A stretch of DNA of 21,286 nt. Source: Streptosporangiaceae bacterium (GTDB taxonomy: Bacteria; Actinomycetota; Actinomycetes; Streptosporangiales; Streptosporangiaceae). The notes beneath the pieces were generated by a model. That model ran no database searches. It was given only the letters and a program-made list of their open reading frames with translations, and was not told where the DNA came from. The position numbers and the translations under genes are program-made. Of the stretch, positions 1-6,993 are shown piece after piece (within the stretch, counting starts at the first letter, position 1; each line of letters starts with the position of its first letter). Location: the NCBI GenBank assembly GCA_030045215.1, contig JASIBJ010000030.1:1-21286 (forward strand). Direction: 5' to 3'.

Positions 1-2
1 CG

Positions 3-80
3 CTTCGCTACCTGATCCAGCCGGTCGCCGAGCAGGCGGGGAGGAGAGCGCGGTGTCTGACAGCGAGGATGACCGCATGA
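3..80 (+). CDS. possible 3' end of an upstream gene (partial)
   Basis: Reading frame 3 is open from the window edge to a TGA at 78-80 and begins LRYLIQPVAEQ. Its codons end mostly in G or C over the first ~14 positions, as expected of coding sequence here, while the alternative frame does not show this before position 53. The stop forms an ATGA with the internal ATG at 77 of the next gene. The fragment is too short to assign a family. It could also be chance. Confidence 0.35.
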   Translation, partial: LRYLIQPVAEQAGRRARCLTARMTA

Positions 81-370
81 AGTCGTTCGCCGACAGGGCC
101 CGAGCGGCGCTGTCAAACGTGGGGCAGGACGACCGCGTCAAGCAGGCCGCTGCCGTGACCAAGGACGTGGCATCCCGGGCTGGAGAAGCGTCCAAAACCG
201 TTTCTCGCAAGGTCTCGCAAGAGGACGCGTGGAACGAGTTGCGCGCCGACGCCGAACTGCTGGCCGAGATCGCCCGTGCCGACCACGCGCTCGTGGTCGA
301 CCTGATCGACCGAGTTGCGAAGCTTGAGGCACAGGCCGGAATCAAGGCAGGTCCCGGCAATGGCAGCTGA
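53..370 (+). CDS. small helical protein of unknown function (105 aa)
   Basis: A 105-aa charged, Ala/Glu/Lys-rich protein with no signal peptide or membrane segment. Residues ~9-60 and ~62-95 look like long amphipathic helices, so a coiled-coil or helical-bundle fold is likely. The GTG start at 53 has AGGAG at 42-46 with 6-nt spacing. An in-frame ATG at 77 is equally plausible: it has GAGGA at 65-69, and it forms an ATGA overlap with the putative upstream stop. The 3' end overlaps the next gene by 11 nt, so the two are probably co-transcribed and translationally coupled. I do not recognise a family and assign no function; it resembles small partner or adaptor proteins only in general composition. 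Confidence 0.7.
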   Translation: MSDSEDDRMKSFADRARAALSNVGQDDRVKQAAAVTKDVASRAGEASKTVSRKVSQEDAWNELRADAELLAEIARADHALVVDLIDRVAKLEAQAGIKAGPGNGS

Positions 371-1160
371 AGTGCCGCTTTCGGCGGTGCGCGACGACGC
401 GCGCCATCGTGTCCCCAGGCCGCCTTCGCTCGGCGACCTCATCGAGGATGCGGGACGCCAGCGGCTCGCCGCGTACTACCTGTACAGCGCGCTGCTTGCC
501 GGAGTACTGGACGGCGACGACCTGGCGCCAGCCGCCTGGTCGGCGAAACTTGCCGAGCCGATGCAGCGACTGGGCCTGGCCGGGCTGGCGCCCAGGACCT
601 GGGGAGGCCTCGAGGTCCAGCTGATGCCGGACGAGCAGGGCTCGCTGCGAAGCCAGAACAGGCAATCCGAGTTCGCGCACCGGCTCGTCGACATGATCAA
701 CCAGCGTGCTTTCGGTCCGCTGTGCGGAGATGCCGACAGCGTGCGCCTGACCACGCCGGGCCAGGCGGGCGGCAATGACCTGGCCCTGATCAAAGGCGAT
801 CGAGTGGTTGGCACCTGCAAGGTCGTCGACCACTGGGAACTGGTCGCACAGCACCTGGCAGGCGCACCGGTCCTACACGTGGAGGCCGAGGCACAGACCG
901 CGCACACAGTTCAGCAGAAGGTCGAAGGCCAGCTGAAGGAAACCGGCATCTCGCACGCGGTAAGCCTGGGTGCCAATCTCGCCGTCGACGTGCACCCGCT
1001 CGGCGCGGCCCTGGGCCTGGGCACCCGGCTGGTCCGGGCGCGGATCCGGACCGGCCGAGACGAAGCCGGTACGCTTCGCGACCTTGGCCAGGAGCTGGGC
1101 GCGCTGCGTGATCAGGCCAACGAGGAGCTGGCTGACGCGCATGCAGAGAAAACCACGTGA
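360..1160 (+). CDS. conserved-type hypothetical protein (266 aa)
   Basis: This 266-aa protein is unknown to me. I chose the ATG at 360 because AGGT lies at 349-352 and because it gives a short overlap with the preceding gene; the longer TTG start at 315 lies deep inside that gene. The N-terminal half is helix-rich and contains Trp, with a section around residues 35-60. The middle (about residues 120-200) alternates predicted strands and helices. The C-terminus (about residues 235-266) is a charged helix rich in Arg, Glu and Gln. No signal peptide, transmembrane segment or recognised catalytic motif is visible. Third codon positions are GC-rich throughout, which supports real coding. It probably works together with the small helical protein upstream. 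Confidence 0.7.
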   Translation: MAAEVPLSAVRDDARHRVPRPPSLGDLIEDAGRQRLAAYYLYSALLAGVLDGDDLAPAAWSAKLAEPMQRLGLAGLAPRTWGGLEVQLMPDEQGSLRSQNRQSEFAHRLVDMINQRAFGPLCGDADSVRLTTPGQAGGNDLALIKGDRVVGTCKVVDHWELVAQHLAGAPVLHVEAEAQTAHTVQQKVEGQLKETGISHAVSLGANLAVDVHPLGAALGLGTRLVRARIRTGRDEAGTLRDLGQELGALRDQANEELADAHAEKTT

Positions 1161-1187
1161 CGGTGCGTTGCCGCGAGGTGCCGCCGG

Positions 1188-1231
1188 CCCCTCGTTCCCT
1201 GAAACGTCGCAGCATGGTGGGGAACGAGGGG
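1188..1231. terminator. 12-bp perfect hairpin, likely transcription terminator
   Basis: CCCCTCGTTCCC at 1188-1199 is exactly complementary to GGGAACGAGGGG at 1220-1231, with a 20-nt loop. It lies 28 nt past the stop of the 266-aa gene and before the convergent 65-aa gene, so it could stop transcription from the left. There is no U-tract, which is usual for actinobacterial terminators. Confidence 0.6.
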
Positions 1232-1301
1232 TCACCGGAGCGGTGAGTAGTCCCGCCAGGCTGATGCCAGCCGGGGTCAGCTGGCTGGCGTGATCCGTGG
1301 G

Positions 1302-1329
1302 CGGATCGCCGGTGACGGCGGCCGGCCCA
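1302..1329 (+). repeat. 28-bp direct repeat, copy 1
   Basis: This 28-bp stretch is identical to 4295-4322. It contains a mini-hairpin, CGCCG-GTGA-CGGCG (1307-1320), with a GNRA-type loop, and then the palindrome GGCCGGCC. Identity stops at both edges. The two copies bracket the 65-aa gene and cydAB. Confidence 0.85.
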
Positions 1330-1370
1330 GGCGGCCTTGGCTTCGACGGCCACACAGGCGGCACCTTTTG

Positions 1371-1568
1371 TCAGCCCTCAGGCGGGCGGTCGTCGCTGCT
1401 GAAGTACCGGATGAGGTATTCGCCGGCAAAGACAGCGGCGCCGACGCCGCCGATGAAGAGGATCAGCACGCCGACGGTGTACAAGTCGTCCTCTACCATC
1501 CCGAGCACGCCGATGACCAGCCCGAGCAAGATGACCAGGGCAACTGATGCGATGTTCCTGCTGCTCAT
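1371..1568 (-). CDS. small two-helix membrane protein (65 aa)
   Basis: The 65-aa protein starts MSSRNIASVALVILLG and has two hydrophobic segments, about residues 6-24 and 31-52. A short acidic turn (EDD) separates them, and the hydrophilic tail ends RYFSSDDRPPEG. It should be an inner-membrane hairpin. The ATG at 1568 has only a weak, distant GAGG (spacing ~13). The gene is divergent from cydA across a ~116-bp region that holds a symmetric dyad, so shared control is likely. I know of no named family. Small membrane subunits such as CydX accompany cytochrome bd in other bacteria, but CydX has one helix and is co-directional, so that role is only a guess. Confidence 0.6.
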   Translation of the reverse strand: MSSRNIASVALVILLGLVIGVLGMVEDDLYTVGVLILFIGGVGAAVFAGEYLIRYFSSDDRPPEG

Positions 1569-1602
1569 TTAGCCGACGCGCCTCAGAGTGTTGAGGGCGC
1601 AG

Positions 1603-1630
1603 GTGTACCCGAAGCGCGCTGGCGGTACAC
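1603..1630. promoter_or_regulatory. dyad in the cydA / small membrane gene divergent region
   Basis: GTGTACC (1603-1609) and GGTACAC (1624-1630) are perfect inverted repeats separated by 14 bp, so their centres are 21 bp or two helical turns apart. This is typical of a dimeric repressor or activator site. A possible -10 element for cydA (GATAGT, 1641-1646) begins 10 bp further on, 38 nt before the ATG. I do not know the regulator; the site does not match the Rex or DosR consensus that I remember. Confidence 0.5.
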
Positions 1631-1684
1631 ATAGCGCGACGATAGTGCCGCCGCAACGGGGAACGCGCAGCGAACGGGGGCGGG

Positions 1685-3130
1685 ATGGGCGCGATGGCGC
1701 ACGTTCTGGCGGTGAACCCGGTCCCGGCGCGGTCGCAGATGGGGTCCTCGCTGGGGTTCCACATCATCCTCGCGTGTTTCGGCATCGCGTTCGCGGCCGT
1801 CATCATGACTGCGGAATGGATCGGGATCAGGCGCGGCGACGCCACCGCGCTCCTGCTGGCCCGCCGCTGGTCGAAGGTCATGGCGGTGCTGGTGGCGGTC
1901 GGCGCGGTGTCGGGGACGGTGCTGTCGTATGAGATGGGCCTGTTGTGGCCGGGCTTGATGGGCCGGTTCGGCGCGGCAATCGGCTTCCCGTTCTCGATGG
2001 AAGGGATCTTCTTCTTCCTGGAAGCGATCTTCGTCGGGGTCTACCTGTACGGGTGGCGGCGGATGCCGCCCTGGGCGCACTGGTGGAGCGGGATGCCGAT
2101 CGTGGTGTCCGGAGTGCTGGGCGCCTTGTCGGTTGTCGCGGCGAACTCGTGGATGAACTCACCGGCCGGGTACACGCTCAGCCGCGGCAAGATCACGAAC
2201 GTCGATCCGGTGTCGGTGTTCTTCAACGCCTCTACCCCCTACGAGACCGCGCACATGGTGCTCGCCGCATACATGGTGACCGGCTTCCTCATCGCCGGCG
2301 TCTACGCGGCGGGGTTGCTGCGCGGACGGCGAGACCGCTACCACCGGCTGGGCTTCGCCATCCCGTTCACGCTGGCCGGGATTGCCGCCCCGCTGCAGGT
2401 AATGACGGGGGACATCATCGCCCGCTTCATCGCCCATAACCAGCCGGTCAAGTTCGCCGCCATGGAGTACGTGTCCAAGACCACCAGCGACGTGCCCGAA
2501 TGGCTGGGCGGTATCTTCATCAACGGCCACGTCTACCTCGGCGCCGCCATCCCGGCGTTTGACTCGATATTGGTCGGGTTCTCGCCGCACACCAGGGTCA
2601 TCGGCTGGCAGAGCGTCCCCCCGGCACAACGGCCGCCGCTGGTCACGCTCATCCACCTGAGCTTCGACCTGATGGTGGGCATCGGCTTCTTCCTGCTCGC
2701 GCTGGCGGCGTGGCAAGGCTGGTGGTGGTGGTTCCACCGCCGCTTGCTGATGACCCCGTGGTTCCTGGTGCCCTCTGCCCTCAGCGGAGTGGCGGCCGTG
2801 GCCGCGATGGAGTCGGGCTGGGTGGTCACCGAGGTCGGTCGCCAGCCGTGGATCGTCTACCGGGTCTTGCTGGTCAGCACTGCGGTCACCCCTTCCAGCG
2901 GGGTAACCGTCACCCTGGGCGTGATCCTCGCCTTGTACGCGATCTTGACCGTGGTCTCGATCGGCGTTCCGATGGTCATGTCCCGGCGCTGGCGGCAGGG
3001 CACGCCCGCCGAGGAGGAAACTGAGCAAGTGCCGTACGGCCCCTCGCCGGCCCGGGCCGGGGCATCGCCCGCCGCGCCCCCGGCCGGTCGCGCCCTGCCC
3101 CGGTCGTCGGGCGGGCCGGACGCTCCATGA
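1685..3130 (+). CDS. cydA: cytochrome bd-type quinol oxidase subunit I (CydA)
   Basis: This is the haem-bearing subunit that oxidises quinol and reduces O2 to water in the cytoplasmic membrane. Family signatures are all visible: axial His26 (b595) in GFHIILACFG, Glu106 and Glu113 in SMEGIFFFLEAIFVG, His190 (b558) in YETAHM, the quinol-site pair Lys256/Glu261 in VKFAAME, Met330 in DLMVGIGF, and the GRQPW motif at 385-389. The Q-loop is short, and the 7-residue Glu-Glu spacing resembles the cyanide-insensitive (CIO-like) branch more than the E. coli long-loop enzyme. About nine hydrophobic segments precede a ~45-residue Pro/Ala-rich cytoplasmic tail (from ~residue 437) that is not part of the core. 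ATG 1694 is an alternative start. The stop overlaps cydB by 4 nt (ATGA). Confidence 0.95.
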   Translation: MGAMAHVLAVNPVPARSQMGSSLGFHIILACFGIAFAAVIMTAEWIGIRRGDATALLLARRWSKVMAVLVAVGAVSGTVLSYEMGLLWPGLMGRFGAAIGFPFSMEGIFFFLEAIFVGVYLYGWRRMPPWAHWWSGMPIVVSGVLGALSVVAANSWMNSPAGYTLSRGKITNVDPVSVFFNASTPYETAHMVLAAYMVTGFLIAGVYAAGLLRGRRDRYHRLGFAIPFTLAGIAAPLQVMTGDIIARFIAHNQPVKFAAMEYVSKTTSDVPEWLGGIFINGHVYLGAAIPAFDSILVGFSPHTRVIGWQSVPPAQRPPLVTLIHLSFDLMVGIGFFLLALAAWQGWWWWFHRRLLMTPWFLVPSALSGVAAVAAMESGWVVTEVGRQPWIVYRVLLVSTAVTPSSGVTVTLGVILALYAILTVVSIGVPMVMSRRWRQGTPAEEETEQVPYGPSPARAGASPAAPPAGRALPRSSGGPDAP

Positions 3131-4308
3131 GCCCTTCGCCGGAGGCCATCGCGGTCGCGGCGATCCTGTTCGTGGTGATCGCCGCGTACGCGCTGCTGGG
3201 CGGGGCAGACCTCGGCGGCGGGATCTGGGACCTGCTGGCGGGCAGCACCGAGCGCGGCGCCGTCCCGCGGCGGCTCATCGACGACTCCATCACGCCCGTC
3301 TGGGAAGCCAACCACGTGTGGCTTGTCTTCATCCTGGTACTGCTGTGGACGGCGTTTCCGCTCGCGTTCGCCGCCATCATGACGGCCCTGTTCGTCCCGC
3401 TCAGCCTCTCCGCCCTCGGAATCGTCCTGCGCGGGGTCGGGTTCGCCTTCCGGCACACCGCGGAGAAGCTGCGGATGCGGCGATTGGCGGGAGCGACATT
3501 CGCCGCCGCCTCGCTCATCACGCCCTTCTTCATGGGCACGGTCGTCGGGGCGATTGCCACCGGTCATGTGCCCGTGCACCCCCACGGCAACGTGCTGGGC
3601 GCCTGGACGTCACTCACCGCCATCCTGACGGGGTTCCTGTTCGTCGCCGCCTGTGCCTACATCAGCGCGGTCTATCTCGTCCTGGAGGCCCGCCAGCGCG
3701 GGCACCACGAGATGACGCGTTACTTTGCGCTCCGCGCCACCGCGGCCGGGCTGGTCACCGGTGCCCTGGCTGGTGGCACATTCGCCGCACTGTCGTCCAG
3801 CGCGCCACGCCTGTTTGGCCGCCTGACCGGGATTTCCCTGCCACTGGTGGCGATCTCGATCGCAGCGGGGACGGCCGTGCTGGTCATGCTCTGGCTGCGC
3901 TGGTACCGCGCCGTGCCCCTGCGGGTGACGGCCGCTGTTGCCGTAGCTGCCGTCGTCTGGGGCTGGGGACTGGCCCAGTACCCGTACTTGCTCCCCACCT
4001 CGCTGTCGCTCGCTGTTGGCAGTGCCCCCACCGCGACTTTGGTAGCGGAGTTCGTGGTCACGGGCTTGGCGGTCCTGCTCGTAGTGCCGGGGTTCGGCCT
4101 GCTTTACTTCCTGCAGCAGCGGCGCGTGCTGACAGCGGCGGAGTCAGATGCCGACCTGCGGTTGGCTGCCCGCCTCGAACCCGCTACTTCCGGCCAGCCC
4201 GCGGCTGCCGCGGCGCCACTGGGGATCCGGATGACGACGGCGCTGGTGCTGGCGATCCTGGCCATCAGGGCGATCAGGGATGTGTTCTCGCGCCCGGATC
4301 GCCGGTGA
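3127..4308 (+). CDS. cydB: cytochrome bd-type quinol oxidase subunit II (CydB)
   Basis: The structural partner of CydA in the membrane oxidase. Motifs include GGADLGGGIWDLL (residues 25-37), WEANHVWLVF (59-68) and RGVGFAFR (102-109), followed by the usual repeated pairs of hydrophobic helices. At 393 aa it is slightly longer than the usual ~335-380 aa because of an Ala-rich linker and one more hydrophobic segment near the C-terminus (about residues 364-383). The ATG overlaps the cydA stop as ATGA, so the two are translationally coupled. The final codons and the TGA lie inside the second 28-bp repeat, with the stop in the loop of its mini-hairpin. No cydCD exporter genes are present in the window. 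Confidence 0.95.
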   Translation: MSPSPEAIAVAAILFVVIAAYALLGGADLGGGIWDLLAGSTERGAVPRRLIDDSITPVWEANHVWLVFILVLLWTAFPLAFAAIMTALFVPLSLSALGIVLRGVGFAFRHTAEKLRMRRLAGATFAAASLITPFFMGTVVGAIATGHVPVHPHGNVLGAWTSLTAILTGFLFVAACAYISAVYLVLEARQRGHHEMTRYFALRATAAGLVTGALAGGTFAALSSSAPRLFGRLTGISLPLVAISIAAGTAVLVMLWLRWYRAVPLRVTAAVAVAAVVWGWGLAQYPYLLPTSLSLAVGSAPTATLVAEFVVTGLAVLLVVPGFGLLYFLQQRRVLTAAESDADLRLAARLEPATSGQPAAAAAPLGIRMTTALVLAILAIRAIRDVFSRPDRR

Positions 4309-4322
4309 CGGCGGCCGGCCCA
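4295..4322 (+). repeat. 28-bp direct repeat, copy 2 (overlaps cydB stop)
   Basis: Identical to 1302-1329 over 28 bp. Here the CGCCG-GTGA-CGGCG hairpin covers 4300-4313 and holds the cydB stop codon in its loop. Either the gene end was built on the repeat, or the upstream copy is a duplicate of the cydB 3' end. Confidence 0.85.
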
Positions 4323-4338
4323 CCGGATGCGTATCCGG
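4323..4338. terminator. hairpin after cydB
   Basis: CCGGAT-gcgt-ATCCGG is a perfect 6-bp stem with a 4-nt loop, 14 nt past the cydB stop and directly after the repeat. Together with the repeat hairpin it makes a plausible tandem terminator, though the stem is short and has no U-tract. Confidence 0.45.
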
Positions 4339-4361
4339 CTGATCGCCGTACCATCACAGGC

Positions 4362-4370
4362 TGGTATAAA
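4362..4370 (+). promoter_or_regulatory. extended -10 promoter for the CBS gene
   Basis: TGG-TATAAA at 4362-4370 is an extended -10 element (TGn followed by TATAAA). Its expected transcription start (~4376-4380) coincides with the ATG at 4379, so the mRNA would be leaderless. This explains the lack of a Shine-Dalgarno site. No convincing -35 is seen. Confidence 0.5.
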
Positions 4371-4378
4371 GCTGCCTG

Positions 4379-4864
4379 ATGGGGGAAGGGACGCAAGCAG
4401 GACCTGTGGCCGGCCGCGGCGCCAGCGGGCAGTTCGTTGCCGACGCCATGATCACATGCCCGGCGACGCACGACCTCGACACCGGAATCGACGAGATCCG
4501 GGCGTTCTTCGCGGATGAGCACGTCCACATGGCGCTGGTCGTCGCAACCGACCGGCGGCTCGTCACGACGATCGAAAGGACCGACCTGCCTGCGACTTCT
4601 CCGGCCCTGTCCCGTGCGGCGGAACTCGGCACGCTGACCGGGCGCACCGCGGATCCGGCCCAGGCACTCGACGTCGTGACCGCGCTGCTGCTGCGGGAAC
4701 GGCGCCGCCGCCTGGCTGTCATCGACGGTTGCGGCTACCTGCTCGGCCTGCTGTGCCTGAAAAATGACGCGACCGGCTACTGCTCGGAAGACGACATCCG
4801 CCGGCGGCGCACCGGTCAGGCTGCTTCCAGCGACGCGAACGGACCCAGGCCAACACGACCGTGA
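4379..4864 (+). CDS. CBS-domain pair protein
   Basis: A 161-aa soluble protein made of two CBS motifs, about residues 18-75 (VADAMITCPAT ... HMALVV) and 81-142 (RRRLAVID-GCGYLLGLLCLK), ending in a GYCSEDDI signature common in small actinobacterial CBS proteins. CBS pairs usually bind adenine nucleotides and act as energy sensors or regulatory modules; no effector domain is fused here. The ATG at 4379 fits a leaderless transcript. GTG 4406, with an AGGA just upstream, is the alternative. It sits between cydAB and a decarboxylase gene. Mycobacterial Hrp1, a hypoxia-induced CBS protein, is a known precedent for small CBS proteins in oxygen-limited conditions, but orthology is not claimed. Confidence 0.8.
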   Translation: MGEGTQAGPVAGRGASGQFVADAMITCPATHDLDTGIDEIRAFFADEHVHMALVVATDRRLVTTIERTDLPATSPALSRAAELGTLTGRTADPAQALDVVTALLLRERRRRLAVIDGCGYLLGLLCLKNDATGYCSEDDIRRRRTGQAASSDANGPRPTRP

Positions 4865-5021
4865 TCGGCATGCCACAGCCAGCCCTTCGGCGGTGTGGCC
4901 TGACGCCCCTGGGGGTAACCGGTTCTCGACATCCTGGCGCTCGAGGGCAGCGTCAGGGCGACGACGAGCACGGCAGGCGCTCCCCCGAGGAGGGCGGCGT
5001 CTGGCCTCGGGGGGACTAATA

Positions 5022-6767
5022 ATGACAATTACGGCTGAACGGGCCCCGGTCAGCGTCGGGCGTGATACCCAGACGATGACCGTCGGGGAGTTCCTGCTGC
5101 GGCGCATCCGGGAGGCTGGCGTCACCCATGCCTTCGGCGTGCCGGGTGACTTCAACCTCGAGCTGCTGCAGCAGATGGAAGACTCTGGCACCCTGACCTG
5201 GGTGGGGACGTGTAACGAGCTGAACGCGTCCTACGCCGCGGATGGCTACGCGCGGCTGAATGGCATGGCCGCGCTCATCGTGACCCAGGCAGTGGGCGCC
5301 CTGAGCGCGATCAACGGGGTGGCCGGCTCGTATGCCGAGCACGTCCCGGTGATCTGCGTTTGCGGGTCGATCCCGCTCCGGTCCATGGAGCGCGGCCTCA
5401 ACATGCATCACACGATGGCCGACGGGACCTGGGACCGGTTCATCAACGCGTACGCGCAGGTGACGGTCGCGCAGGCCCGGCTGACGCCGGACAACGCCGT
5501 CTCCGAGATCGACAAGCTCATCCGCGCGGCCTGGCATAGCAAGCTCCCGGTGTACATCGAGCTGCCGTCCGACGTCGCCTACCTCGACATCGAGGTCCCG
5601 ACAGCGCCGCTGGTGCTGGAGGAGCCGCCGTCAGACCCGGAGCGGCTGCGCTCGTGCGTCTCGGCGATTGCGGGTCGGCTGTCGGACGCTAAGTCACCAG
5701 CGATCCTGGTGGATCTGGACGCCGACCGGTTCGGCGTCGCGACCGAGGTCATGGGGCTGGCGGAGAAGATGCAGCTGCCGGTGGCCGTCGTCACCCCGGC
5801 TAAGGCCGTGATCGACGAGACGTTCCCTTACTACGTCGGCCTGTACAACGGCCAGGGGAGCCAGCCGCACGTGCGCGAGGCCGTCGAGAACAGCGACTGC
5901 CTGCTGTCCATTAATTACCGGCCGATCGACCTGGACTCTGGCAGCTTCACCGCGTCGCTGCCCGCCGAAATGATCCAGGCCCGCGGGCACTCGGTGGACA
6001 TCGGCGAGGACAACTTCCAGGCGGTAACGCTGAAGGAGGTCCTGCGCGGGGTCATCGACGCCGTCCCGCGGGTGACCAACCGGGCCACCCGCCAGTTCGC
6101 GCCGACCGCGGCCCCCATGGCTAATCACAGCGACGGCTCGGGCAAGCTGACTCAGGCCGCGTACTGGCAGGCCATCCAGGGCTACATCCGGGCCGGAGAC
6201 GTGCTCATCGCCGAGGACGGCACTTCTTATGCGGCGCAAGGCCTGAACCTGCCGCCGAAGTGCACCTTCGTCTCGCAGGTCGTCTGGGGGTCGATCGGCT
6301 ACACCGTCGGGGCGCTGCTCGGCACGCTGACCGCGGCACCAGACCGCCGGCACCTGCTGTTCGTGGGCGACGGCTCATTCCAGCTCACGGCGCAGGAACT
6401 GTCCACCATGCTGCGGCACGACCACAAGCCCGTGATCTTCCTGATCAACAACGGCGGCTACACCGTCGAGCGCGGCTACCTCGGCAAGAACGCGCGTTAC
6501 AACGACGTGGCAACGTGGGCTTACGCGGATCTGCCGAAACTGTTCCGTCCCGATACCACGGCGCAGTCGTTCCTCGTCAAAACCGTCGCCGATCTGGAGC
6601 AGGCCCTCAGCGCACCGAACGACAGGCTGATCTTTATCGAGTCGATCATGGATCCGCACGACTCTCCCGACGCGGTCATCATCGGCGGCAACACCGGGGC
6701 GGACCTCGACTACGGGCCGCGCGGGCCTCAGCACCGCGGCAACATGCAACTCCGGCCAGCCATCTGA
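5022..6767 (+). CDS. ThDP-dependent 2-oxoacid decarboxylase (pyruvate/indolepyruvate type)
   Basis: This cytosolic enzyme decarboxylates a 2-oxoacid to the aldehyde with thiamine diphosphate and Mg2+. The 581-aa length and domain order match pyruvate/indolepyruvate/phenylpyruvate decarboxylases. Visible residues are Asp43 in GVPGDFNL, the ThDP-activating Glu66 in CNELNASYAADGYAR, the His129-His130 pair, the ThDP-motif GDGS (449-452) with Asn476-Asn477, and catalytic Glu483 in NNGGYTVE. The pattern GDGSFQLTAQEL followed by INN-GYT-E is that of true PDC-type enzymes rather than acetolactate synthases. The ATG at 5022 follows a G-run at 5009-5014; the frame stays open upstream to 4764, but that stretch overlaps the CBS gene and lacks family similarity. 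Whether pyruvate, indolepyruvate or phenylpyruvate is the substrate cannot be decided here. The nearby zinc alcohol dehydrogenase could reduce the aldehyde product. Confidence 0.9.
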   Translation: MTITAERAPVSVGRDTQTMTVGEFLLRRIREAGVTHAFGVPGDFNLELLQQMEDSGTLTWVGTCNELNASYAADGYARLNGMAALIVTQAVGALSAINGVAGSYAEHVPVICVCGSIPLRSMERGLNMHHTMADGTWDRFINAYAQVTVAQARLTPDNAVSEIDKLIRAAWHSKLPVYIELPSDVAYLDIEVPTAPLVLEEPPSDPERLRSCVSAIAGRLSDAKSPAILVDLDADRFGVATEVMGLAEKMQLPVAVVTPAKAVIDETFPYYVGLYNGQGSQPHVREAVENSDCLLSINYRPIDLDSGSFTASLPAEMIQARGHSVDIGEDNFQAVTLKEVLRGVIDAVPRVTNRATRQFAPTAAPMANHSDGSGKLTQAAYWQAIQGYIRAGDVLIAEDGTSYAAQGLNLPPKCTFVSQVVWGSIGYTVGALLGTLTAAPDRRHLLFVGDGSFQLTAQELSTMLRHDHKPVIFLINNGGYTVERGYLGKNARYNDVATWAYADLPKLFRPDTTAQSFLVKTVADLEQALSAPNDRLIFIESIMDPHDSPDAVIIGGNTGADLDYGPRGPQHRGNMQLRPAI

Positions 6768-6791
6768 GGCGGCACTGACAGGGAAGGCTTA

Positions 6792-6831
6792 CACGGACCC
6801 TCACGTGCGGAAACGCCCGTGAGGGACCGTG
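6792..6831. terminator. strong hairpin with GNRA loop after the decarboxylase gene
   Basis: The left arm CACGGaCCCTCACG (6792-6805) pairs with CGTGAGGGaCCGTG (6818-6831) with one A-A mismatch. An inner GCG-GAAA-CGC cap (6807-6816) gives a GNRA tetraloop. It begins 25 nt past the stop and is the most convincing terminator in the window, despite lacking a U-tract. Confidence 0.75.
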
Positions 6832-6993
6832 GCCTGACCCGCCAGCGGAGCGAAGCACCGCAAAACGTCAGATCCCGGTCCCGGTGGCCGGGGCAACTGA
6901 CGCCAGCAATGGAATGGCGGCCTGTGGGGTATGAACGGGGCTCACCGGCGGCGTGAGGTTTTGCCCCGGCCATTCGGTCTTTGGGGGGAGACG

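Noticed and set aside
2159..3028. 289-aa minus-strand frame antisense to cydA
   Set aside because: Composition (Asp/Arg/Gln/His) typical of antisense frames in GC-rich genes; no motifs.
3318..4379. 353-aa alternative plus-strand frame inside cydB
   Set aside because: Arg/Ala-rich shifted-frame shadow; cydB motifs lie in the other frame.
4764..5021. 86-residue N-terminal extension of the decarboxylase
   Set aside because: Overlaps the CBS gene, is Arg/Ser-rich, and family proteins begin near the ATG at 5022.
5008..5030. GGGGGACTAATAATGAC as a DosR-type hypoxia box before the decarboxylase
   Set aside because: Only one half-site resembles the consensus; the second half (AGTCCC) is absent.
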